DNA of 21,977 bases from positions 1-21,977 of the forward strand of contig DITJ01000007.1 of NCBI GenBank assembly GCA_002422795.1. Reading direction: 5' to 3'. A program made the translations under genes and the position numbers. Shown piece after piece: positions 13,630-19,398 of this stretch (the first letter of the stretch is position 1; each line of letters opens with the position of its first letter). Origin of the DNA: Alphaproteobacteria bacterium UBA6187 (lineage in GTDB: Bacteria > Pseudomonadota > Alphaproteobacteria > Rickettsiales > UBA6187). Below the pieces are notes generated by a model. The model saw only the letters and a program-made list of their open reading frames with translations. It was not told the origin of the DNA and did not search any database.

Positions 13630-14502
13630 ATGAATAAAGTCTTAGGTACCCTATCTATAATCACTGCTTTTGCAGCATCTTCTGCTATGGCCCAACCTAT
13701 TTCCGGCAGCAATATTTCGGATGTTTCGGATAGCACTATTGCTAATACAAATACTAGCACTGCTACCGAGAGTACATCTACTGATAACAGCAATAATTCT
13801 GTTTCTGCGGTTGATAACACTGATAACACAGCTGATAATTCTATTTATAGCGTTGATAATACTGACAACACGGCTGATAATTCCAACAACTCAACAAACG
13901 ACAGCAACAATGTTGCCAGCGTAGCTGATAACAGCAACAATTCTGTTTCTGCAGTTGATAATACTGACAACACAGCTGATAATTCCAACAACTCAACAAA
14001 CGATAGCAACAATAGCGTAGCTGATAACAGCAACAATTCTGTTTCTGCAGTTGATAACACTGACAACACAGCTGATAATTCTAACAACTCAACAAATGAT
14101 AGCAACAATGTTGCTGATAATTCCAACAACTCAACGAATGACAGCAACAACACGGCTGATAATTCTAACAGCTCAACAAATGACAGCAATAATGTTGCCA
14201 GCGTAGATGATAACAGCGATAATTCTATCGTTGCAACCACTACAAGCGATAGCTCCACTAACGATAGCAACAACACTTTTGCTGCCACTGAAGCGGTTAA
14301 CACTGTTACCCTAAGCTCTACAATTTCTGGTGTTACGGTTAGCTTTGATGATGTAGATGGTGCTACTTTCGAAGGTAATAGCATTTCTGGAGAAGCTTTC
14401 AGCGGTTCTACCGGCATACTTGCAGTTAATCAAAACACTGCTGTGGGCGCAAATACCCAGCAATCTGTTAGTGTTACTGCGCATGTTAACGGCAGTTTCT
14501 AA
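13630..14502 (+). CDS. secreted Asn/Asp/Ser-repeat protein, candidate amyloid subunit (FapB/FapC-like)
   Basis: 290 residues. A Sec signal peptide (MNKVLGTLSIITAFAASSAMA, cut before QPIS) leads to a Ser/Thr-rich segment. Residues about 51-200 are low-complexity repeats built from DNSNNS, VSAVDNTDNTA and NSTNDSNN units. The C-terminal domain (about 215-290) is beta-rich and ends GILAVNQNTAVGANTQQSVS followed by VTAHVNGSF. The NQN/TQQ motif recalls the Gln/Asn-rich repeat motifs of FapC, the Pseudomonas amyloid subunit, although the usual CxC ending is absent. AAGGAG lies 7 nt before the ATG. It heads a cluster with a C39 peptidase and a FapF-like barrel, and is followed by a terminator. It is probably the major exported fibre or matrix component, which is inference. 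Homology to FapC proper is uncertain because the repeats differ completely. Confidence 0.7.
   Translation: MNKVLGTLSIITAFAASSAMAQPISGSNISDVSDSTIANTNTSTATESTSTDNSNNSVSAVDNTDNTADNSIYSVDNTDNTADNSNNSTNDSNNVASVADNSNNSVSAVDNTDNTADNSNNSTNDSNNSVADNSNNSVSAVDNTDNTADNSNNSTNDSNNVADNSNNSTNDSNNTADNSNSSTNDSNNVASVDDNSDNSIVATTTSDSSTNDSNNTFAATEAVNTVTLSSTISGVTVSFDDVDGATFEGNSISGEAFSGSTGILAVNQNTAVGANTQQSVSVTAHVNGSF
13782..14230 (+). repeat. in-gene tandem repeats, unit 102 or 96 bp
   Basis: The long unit is 34 codons (gctgataattccaacaac ... gacaacaca); a second unit lacks six bases, and shorter partial units follow. Units are nearly identical at DNA level, including synonymous positions, so they arose by recent duplication and probably vary in number between strains. 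All length differences are multiples of three, so the frame is preserved. Confidence 0.75.
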
Positions 14503-14513
14503 TTTTTGCATAA

Positions 14514-14556
14514 GTGAATGGGGCGGAATATCGTCCCATTCACCTTTTCAATTTTT
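14514..14556 (+). terminator. intrinsic terminator or attenuator after the repeat-protein gene
   Basis: GTGAATGGG (14514-14522) pairs with CCCATTCAC (14535-14543), 12-nt loop with an extra inner CG pair, followed by CTTTTCAATTTTT (to 14556). It begins 11 nt after the stop codon. Confidence 0.7.
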
Positions 14557-14586
14557 ATAGTATTTTACACCAATCCATATCTTTGA

Positions 14587-14668
14587 CGAAGGTTGTCGTG
14601 CATCGGTCTTACAAAATTAGCGAACCTTCGATGTGATGAAATATAAGTAAACTTTATTTCATCACATC
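14587..14668. promoter_or_regulatory. highly structured segment between subunit and export genes
   Basis: A perfect 14-bp stem, GATGTGATGAAATA (14630-14643) with its complement (14655-14668), 11-nt loop, no T-run. The base overlaps a second helix, CGAAGGTT (14587-14594) with AACCTTCG (14623-14630). The two helices are adjacent and could stack. It may be an mRNA-processing or stability element or a mobile-repeat scar. I recognise no family. Confidence 0.4.
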
Positions 14669-14870
14669 TCGGTTTCACCTAGGTTTACTAGGCTAAAATT
14701 TTGTTCGCCTCGCACTCCTACTTCGTCTTTGATATGGAAATGGTATTACTTTCCAATTATCATAGTCATTTGCTCGCTAAATTTCGCGTAAGTTATTATT
14801 TGCGCTGGAATTTCTATATCTTTGAGAAGTCAGGATATTATATATTTTAATTAAATAGGATGTGGTGGAT

Positions 14871-15218
14871 ATGAAATATTTCTTTATTCCTTTAATATAT
14901 ATTTTTTTACTTACCCCTTTTAAAGCTTACTCCATCGGAGATGAGCATTTCCCAGAAGCAAATAACGCAGTTGAAGAACAGGAAGTATTTGCAGAAGCCC
15001 TTACTGAAATTGAGATAGGGCAATATCGTGGTGCTTCAGGCAAATTCGATATGGACGTTAATTTTACCGGAAACACTTCCAGCGGATCCGTAAGTGGATC
15101 AAATGTTATAGAGGGTTCATCATTTTCAGAAGCAAGCGGACTTATAAACATTATACAAAATAGCGGTAATAACGTTGTTATACAAGCTGCTACAGAAGTG
15201 AATGTTACAATAAATTAA
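14871..15218 (+). CDS. small secreted protein with double-glycine-type cleavage site, Fap-cluster component
   Basis: 115 residues from the ATG at 14871. AGGA lies 9 nt upstream; the GTG at 14862 would place it directly against that site. Signal peptide MKYFFIPLIYIFLLTPFKAYS. A short acidic pro-region follows, then LTEIEIGQYRGA (44-55), which fits the double-glycine leader pattern: L at -12, E at -8, I at -7, Y at -4, G at -2, A at -1. The predicted mature part of 60 residues reads SGKFDMDVNFTG and ends GLINIIQNSGNNVVIQAATE then VNVTIN. That C-terminus aligns with the end of the repeat protein (GNSISGEAF, QN, Q, V-V pattern), so the two are probably homologous. Its stop is 15 nt before the C39 peptidase gene, the likely processing enzyme. 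Possible roles are minor subunit or nucleator of the fibre; unproven. Confidence 0.7.
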   Translation: MKYFFIPLIYIFLLTPFKAYSIGDEHFPEANNAVEEQEVFAEALTEIEIGQYRGASGKFDMDVNFTGNTSSGSVSGSNVIEGSSFSEASGLINIIQNSGNNVVIQAATEVNVTIN

Positions 15219-15233
15219 CTTCCGGGGGAGTCT

Positions 15234-15938
15234 ATGAATCTTTTTAGAAAGCTAATAGTTTTGGGCATCTGCCTGATTGGTTGTTTTTCCGTTAGGAACT
15301 CCTGGGCTTTAGACATGGTGTTCGGAGCAAATAGTTATTCTGTAAATGTACAGAGCTTCAAGGAGAGGCGTTTTCTTAATATAATAAAGCAGGAGCGCGA
15401 TTATAGCTGTGGTTCGGCCGCATTGGCAACGTTACTAAAATATAGTTATGGCCAAAAAAACATTACAGAGAGTGCCGTTCTCAATGCCATGCTTAAAGAT
15501 GGCGATAAAGAAAAAATAAAACATGAAGGGTTTTCAATGCTTGATATAAAAAACTACTTGACCAAAGTAGGGTTACAATCAGGTGGATTCAGAACTTCCC
15601 TCGATAAGTTAAAGGCTGTTGGAATACCGGCTTTGGCACTTATAAATAATAATGGCTATATGCACTTTGTGGTGATTAGTGGGCTTGTAGATAATGTTGT
15701 TATAATACGTGATCCGGCTTTTGGAAATCGTACTATGAACCGCAAGGAGTTTGAAAAGACATGGAATGGAATTTTATTTGTAATAGTTGATAATAAACAA
15801 GAAGCCCGGAAAAACTTTCAATATAAATATGCGTGGGGAGAGAGGAAAAATGATTTGGGTTATGAAATGTTGAATACAAATTATCTAACAGATTCAGCCC
15901 TGCAATCAGTTTACACATCAAACTATTTTAATTTCTAA
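15234..15938 (+). CDS. periplasmic C39-family cysteine peptidase (FapD-like)
   Basis: 234 residues. Signal peptide or N-terminal anchor MNLFRKLIVLGICLIGCFSV. The peptidase core has the oxyanion Gln53 and nucleophile Cys59 in IKQERDYSCGSAALATLLKY, His144 in GYMHFVVISG and Asp160 in IIRDPAFGNRTMNRKEFEKTW, which is the full C39 catalytic set. It is not fused to an ABC transporter, unlike bacteriocin exporters; the stand-alone exported form is typical of FapD. The start has GGGGGAG a few bases upstream. It sits between two secreted proteins that both carry double-glycine-type sites, and 17 nt before the second, so it very likely processes them in the periplasm. The C-terminal 50 residues beyond the core (ARKNFQYKYAWGERK...) are Tyr/Asn-rich and of unknown role. 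Confidence 0.85.
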   Translation: MNLFRKLIVLGICLIGCFSVRNSWALDMVFGANSYSVNVQSFKERRFLNIIKQERDYSCGSAALATLLKYSYGQKNITESAVLNAMLKDGDKEKIKHEGFSMLDIKNYLTKVGLQSGGFRTSLDKLKAVGIPALALINNNGYMHFVVISGLVDNVVIIRDPAFGNRTMNRKEFEKTWNGILFVIVDNKQEARKNFQYKYAWGERKNDLGYEMLNTNYLTDSALQSVYTSNYFNF

Positions 15939-15955
15939 AATCAGGAAATCGGAAA

Positions 15956-16414
15956 ATGTTTAAACTTTATAAATATTTATTAGTCCCGGTGTTAATCGTT
16001 AGCAATATAAGCACTGCGCACGCAAACGAAGCATATGAAGATATAAATGAATGGCAGGGCATCCCGGCTTACGAGCTTGATAATATGCGTGGTGGGTTTG
16101 CTGCAAATCTTGGTGGGATTGGAGTAAACTTAAATTGGCTAGTTCAGGTTGATGTTAACGAAACACCAGTGTTTTCCCATGATGTTACGAGCGATTTTGA
16201 GGGCAAGCTTATTAATATAAATGCGACTGGAGATGTTGCAGTTTCTGATTTCCAATCCCTTGCTTTAGTGCTTCAAAATAGTAGTGATAATATTAATATC
16301 CAAGCGCATCAAATGCTTGATTTGCAACTGGTAAATATTTCTTCTTTTGGAGACAGGGCGCTATCTGCACGAATAACTGATTCTATAATTCACTCAATTT
16401 CAAATTCACTATAA
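15956..16414 (+). CDS. small secreted protein with double-glycine cleavage site, Fap-cluster component (FapE-like position)
   Basis: 152 residues; signal peptide MFKLYKYLLVPVLIVSNISTAHA, cut before NEAY. The pro-segment ends IPAYELDNMRGG (36-47), an almost textbook double-glycine motif: I at -12, E at -8, L at -7, M at -4, G at -2, G at -1. Cleavage would give a mature protein starting FAANLGGIGVNLNW. The mature part is beta-rich, with a QN-containing segment LALVLQNSSDNINIQAHQML (102-121) that matches the C-terminal module of the two other secreted proteins of the cluster. A further 30 residues follow. GGAAA lies just before the ATG. Position between peptidase and barrel is that of fapE in Pseudomonas. 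A role as chaperone or fibre component is inferred from context. Confidence 0.7.
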   Translation: MFKLYKYLLVPVLIVSNISTAHANEAYEDINEWQGIPAYELDNMRGGFAANLGGIGVNLNWLVQVDVNETPVFSHDVTSDFEGKLININATGDVAVSDFQSLALVLQNSSDNINIQAHQMLDLQLVNISSFGDRALSARITDSIIHSISNSL

Positions 16415-16444
16415 TATAATCGTCTATTTAGTTGGTTCCTTAAT

Positions 16445-17512
16445 ATGCTTAGAAGTTCTTGCCTGTACTTAACTTTAATTTTATTTTTCAGTTCAAATAT
16501 TGCATTTGCCCAATCGGATGAATCAAAGGCGAAACGGAATAATTGCCCCGAATCAGATTCTAACTGTGCAGAAAAAGTTGGTGTAGACAAGGAGCGTAAA
16601 GAACAGCCGCCAGCTGCGATTGATGCCGCAAATAAAAGTGCCAGCCTATTATTGCCCAAGGGAGTTCTGGTTGTAGAGCCATCAGTTGAATATGCCCATT
16701 CCTCGGCGCTTAGGGTTGCAGCGGAAGGGCTTATCATATCCCCGATTAATTTATTAGGTTTCTTTGATATAACCCGCGTAGACCGCGATATTATTACCGC
16801 GGCATTAAGTACGCGCCTTGGTGTTGGCAATCGCTCTGAATTTGGTTTACGTGTTCCTTATGCATATAGAAGTGATAGTACGCTAAGCACCCCTGTTGGC
16901 GGAGGGCAGGAAGTTTATACCGAATCTGATTCGATTGGTTTAGGCGATATTGAAGTTTCAGGAAGATATCAGCTTACCAATGGGGAAAATAGTTGGCCAT
17001 TCATGGTAGCGGGTCTTCGCTATAAAAGCAGGACAGGAAAGGACCCGTTTGAAATTCCGCTTGATAATTCAGGATTATCTTCAGATTTACCGATAGGGTC
17101 TGGTTTTCACTCATTGCAACCAAGCCTGGCATTCCTGCATCCATCAGATCCGGTAGTTTTCTTCGGCAGCGCCGGATATACATGGAATATTGAAAGGGAT
17201 GTAAACTCTTTTTATGGTACGATTAATCCTGGCGACAGTATTAACCTGAACTATGGGATGGGATTCTCTGTAAATGAAAAAGCTTCTTTCAGCCTTGGTT
17301 ATTCTCATAATACGGTATTTAAAACTGAACAGAATAATCAATCACTTCCAAATTCAACTGTTTTACAAGTAGGTGCGCTAAATTTAGGATATGGGTACCG
17401 CTATAATCAAAAAACTACTGTAACACTAAACCTAAGTGCCGGACTTACAAACGATGCTCCCGATATTTCCTTGAGCCTTAGAGTGCCATTTACAGTCGGA
17501 AAAATATTTTAA
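16445..17512 (+). CDS. outer-membrane beta-barrel, FapF-like amyloid exporter
   Basis: 355 residues. Signal peptide MLRSSCLYLTLILFFSSNIAFA, then a charged 45-residue region with two cysteines (Cys34, Cys41) and Lys/Glu-rich sequence where FapF has its periplasmic coiled coil. The motif LLPKGVLVVEPSVEYAHSSA begins the barrel domain and strongly recalls FapF and the related Phenol_MetA_deg-type barrels. TRLGVGNRSEFGLRVPYAYR, GLGDIEVSGRYQL and repeated amphipathic strands follow, ending in VPFTVGKIF with a terminal Phe for BAM recognition. Pseudomonas FapF is longer (about 430 residues) with a larger coiled coil, so the plug here is short. It is the last gene of the cluster, 30 nt after its neighbour. 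Expected role: a pore exporting the processed subunits across the outer membrane. Confidence 0.8.
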   Translation: MLRSSCLYLTLILFFSSNIAFAQSDESKAKRNNCPESDSNCAEKVGVDKERKEQPPAAIDAANKSASLLLPKGVLVVEPSVEYAHSSALRVAAEGLIISPINLLGFFDITRVDRDIITAALSTRLGVGNRSEFGLRVPYAYRSDSTLSTPVGGGQEVYTESDSIGLGDIEVSGRYQLTNGENSWPFMVAGLRYKSRTGKDPFEIPLDNSGLSSDLPIGSGFHSLQPSLAFLHPSDPVVFFGSAGYTWNIERDVNSFYGTINPGDSINLNYGMGFSVNEKASFSLGYSHNTVFKTEQNNQSLPNSTVLQVGALNLGYGYRYNQKTTVTLNLSAGLTNDAPDISLSLRVPFTVGKIF

Positions 17513-17533
17513 TACCAACTTGTTATCTTCACA

Positions 17534-17573
17534 GGCGCGTTTTGCTGCAGCGGCGCATTAGCGCGCCCTCTTT
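17534..17573 (+). terminator. GC-rich hairpin after the barrel gene, possible operon terminator
   Basis: GGCGCG (17534-17539) pairs with CGCGCC (17562-17567) around a GC-rich 22-nt loop that itself contains GCTGCAGC, followed by CTCTTT. The GC content stands out from the AT-rich surroundings. The T tract is short, so termination is uncertain. Confidence 0.35.
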
Positions 17574-17763
17574 GCCTTGCACTTAGATAGCTAATTAATT
17601 TTCACAATGACAAAAGGCGAAGCGGCCATTACAAAGCTATAACACTATAACTCCCTGTAGAAAGCTATGTAACCGACTGATATCTTGGTTAAATGTATTT
17701 TGAGTTGCAGTTTGCAGCAGAATGGTTATAGTCTGTAAATTAATAAAGTTTTCTTTTTCTTTC
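17574..17763. other. intergenic, no gene seen
   Basis: No credible frame or RNA. It contains a possible degraded piece of the palindromic repeat family (caatgacaaaaggcgaagc near 17605-17623), too short to be sure. Confidence 0.3.
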
Positions 17764-17800
17764 AATTGTTAATAAATTCTTAACAATTTACATGTATAAT
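17764..17800 (+). promoter_or_regulatory. promoter -10 with palindromic operator-like site
   Basis: A perfect 9-bp inverted repeat, AATTGTTAA (17764-17772) and TTAACAATT (17780-17788) with a 7-nt centre, sits where the -35 would be, followed by a consensus TATAAT (17795-17800). No good -35 hexamer is visible, so expression may depend on a bound regulator. The XRE-type protein at 18326 is a candidate binder. Confidence 0.45.
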
Positions 17801-17853
17801 TAAAATCGGTGCATGTTTTAATTGCACTTAAAAACTAGTTAGCAGGCCATAAA

Positions 17854-18150
17854 GTGAGAACCATCCCACAAGATCTTATCCGTGATAAGGTTTATTGTGT
17901 AAATTATATAGAATATATTGGTGAAACCAATGCACAGGAATATTTTTATATTGCTGTGCGTCAGGATGAAATGGACAAGTTCAAAACGGCACTTGAGCAT
18001 GGAAATTTTGAAGCTGATGATTATGGTTTAATCCTGGAGCAAGGCAACGGTTCCGCCCCGAAAATAATCCGTGAGAAAATGAAGCTGCTTTACAAATGCG
18101 ATCATGATAGCGCAATTAATGTAAGCGATTATACTCCTGAAATGGAATAA
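17854..18150 (+). CDS. hypothetical protein of 98 residues
   Basis: Starts at GTG (17854), the only plausible start: the first in-frame ATG comes about 40 codons later and would delete half of the protein. GCAGG about 11 nt upstream may be the ribosome-binding site. The sequence is acidic and hydrophilic (EYIGETNAQEYFYIAVRQDE, FEADDYGLILEQGNG), with no signal peptide, membrane helix or motif I recognise; it reads as a compact cytoplasmic alpha/beta protein. It is monocistronic, preceded by a TATAAT and palindromic site. The frame is free of rare features and looks genuinely coding. Function unknown. Confidence 0.7.
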   Translation: MRTIPQDLIRDKVYCVNYIEYIGETNAQEYFYIAVRQDEMDKFKTALEHGNFEADDYGLILEQGNGSAPKIIREKMKLLYKCDHDSAINVSDYTPEME

Positions 18151-18196
18151 ATTCCCCAATTATAACTTTTTGTAAATTTTATACTGTGCCTTTCTA

Positions 18197-18234
18197 GGCT
18201 CGCAATGGGGCATTCTTAAGTTAAATTACTATAT
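18197..18234 (+). repeat. degenerate half-copy of the palindromic repeat at 19091-19278
   Basis: GGCTCGCAATGGGGCATTCT followed by TAAGTTAAATTACTATA matches the right arm of the larger element (GGCTCGCGATGACG, then TAATGGGGAATTATTAAG and TAAAATCACTATA) with a short internal deletion. It lies just after the stop of the 98-residue gene and may serve as its 3' end. Confidence 0.45.
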
Positions 18235-18325
18235 ATAAGCGCGCCACAAACAATTTAGGGTTGATTAATAAAGTAAAATGAATATTCTGTATTTATAGTT
18301 TAACTTAATTAATGAATGGCAACCT

Positions 18326-18937
18326 ATGCTGGAAAGACTGCAACAGGAAATGGATAGACTAAATATAAATGCCCGTGAATTATCTATACGGGCAAATCTG
18401 GGAGGCTCTTTTGTATATGATATCTTAAGTGGTAAATCGTCCAATCCAACCATAAAAAAGATGTCTGCTATTGCAGATGCGCTTGGAATCAGCCTTCCTT
18501 ACTTACTTTCAGGAATTCCTGATGATGCGCGCTATAGCAGCAATATAGATTTTATTAAAGTGCCTATATTATCAAGCACAGGAAAAATCAATAATGACAC
18601 CATTAATTATTTGTTCCAGGAAAAATGGCTTATTGAAACTCTCTCCGTTGCCACCAAAGATTTAAAAATCTTTGTAATTACTGGTGATAATATGCAGCCA
18701 ACCTTAAATAATGGTGATACAGTGCTAGTAAATATTTCATGTAAAGCCCCGACTAAACCCGGAATATTTCTAATACTTAGTGGAGCCAGCATGGTTCCAA
18801 GGAATATTGAATTCCTACCTGATAAAAATTTCCGCAAAATATGCATCTCGGATAATTTAAAATTATCCAACCATATTTGTAATCTGGATGAGGTTGATAT
18901 AATCGGGCAGGTTATCTGGGTTGCCAGGGAGATTTAG
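18326..18937 (+). CDS. XRE/S24 repressor-like regulator with inactive peptidase site
   Basis: 203 residues. N-terminal helix-turn-helix (about 1-64): LNINARELSIRANLGGSFVY followed by DILSGKSSNPTIKKMSAIADALGISLPYLL. The C-terminal half has the LexA/CI S24 fold: KVPILSSTGKI, ITGDNMQPTLNNGDTVLVNI, PGIFLIL and DIIGQVIWVAREI. The catalytic serine of the GDSMxPT motif is replaced by asparagine (Asn122), and the catalytic lysine position after LSGASM appears as VPRNIEF with Arg159. The self-cleavage dyad is therefore missing, and the protein is probably a stable DNA-binding repressor that uses the S24 fold for dimerisation. ATG at 18326; other nearby ATGs are out of frame. No prophage genes are nearby. 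Confidence 0.85.
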   Translation: MLERLQQEMDRLNINARELSIRANLGGSFVYDILSGKSSNPTIKKMSAIADALGISLPYLLSGIPDDARYSSNIDFIKVPILSSTGKINNDTINYLFQEKWLIETLSVATKDLKIFVITGDNMQPTLNNGDTVLVNISCKAPTKPGIFLILSGASMVPRNIEFLPDKNFRKICISDNLKLSNHICNLDEVDIIGQVIWVAREI

Positions 18938-19049
18938 AGTTGTCCGTTGTGTAATTATAAAATGGTCACCATGACTTTCTATAGTAAATTTTATTTTTAT
19001 TTACGCATTGTCATGTAGTTTATCTAGGTTTTGTTGGTATCCGGGACTC
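18938..19049. other. intergenic, no gene seen
   Basis: Contains only the short palindrome ATGGTCACCAT (around 18961-18971) and AT-rich sequence. Confidence 0.3.
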
Positions 19050-19091
19050 ATATTCCAGAGACATTTGTAATTATAAAGGACTCTGGAATAT
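19050..19091. repeat. perfect hairpin
   Basis: ATATTCCAGAG (19050-19060) is exactly complementary to CTCTGGAATAT (19081-19091), with a 20-nt loop. It directly abuts the larger palindromic element. Could act as a bidirectional 3' end between the convergent genes. Confidence 0.45.
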
Positions 19092-19278
19092 ATAGTGATT
19101 TTATTTTATAGCGGTTTGACTTAAGAATTCCCCGTCACGTCATTGCGAGGAGGCGAAGCCTACGTGGCAATCCAGAATATTTAACAATATAAATGAATGG
19201 CTTATGAAGAATATCCTGGATCGCCACGCCTTCGGCTCGCGATGACGTAATGGGGAATTATTAAGTAAAATCACTATA
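19091..19278. repeat. intergenic palindromic repeat element
   Basis: A nested inverted repeat of 188 nt. Outer arms TATAGTGATTTTA (19091-19103) and TAAAATCACTATA (19266-19278); then CTTAAGAATTCCCC against GGGGAATTATTAAG; then GTCATTGCGAGGAGGCGAAG with GGCAATCCAG against CTGGAT, CGCCACGCCTTCGG and CTCGCGATGAC. The core 'GTCATTGCGAGGAGGCGAAGC ... GGCAATCCAG' is a well-known type of dispersed intergenic repeat in Rickettsiales and some other bacteria. It sits between the convergent regulator gene and lepA and may also terminate both transcripts. Confidence 0.7.
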
Positions 19279-19398
19279 AAGAAGATTTATGGAGAAAACC
19301 GGCTTCCGGGATGACAGCACTCCAAAATTTTGGGCAGAACCTAAAATACTATATAATTGTGTTGTGGATGCATAAAAACAGGAGCCAGCCTATAACAC

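Noticed and set aside
13670..13924. Plus-strand ORF of 84 codons, Ile/Leu-rich
   Set aside because: Out-of-frame shadow of the same repeats, with no ribosome-binding site.
13782..14230. CRISPR-like periodic repeat
   Set aside because: The periodicity is coding (multiples of three inside an ORF with a signal peptide), with no conserved repeat/unique spacer alternation and no cas genes.
13845..14417. Minus-strand ORF of 190 codons, Leu/Ser/Glu repeats
   Set aside because: It is the antisense shadow of the Asn/Asp/Ser repeats; a three-base-periodic repeat keeps several frames open. The plus-strand frame has a signal peptide and AAGGAG.
16390..16830. Minus-strand ORF of 146 codons
   Set aside because: Antisense to the FapF-like gene, which has a signal peptide, barrel motifs and a terminal Phe.
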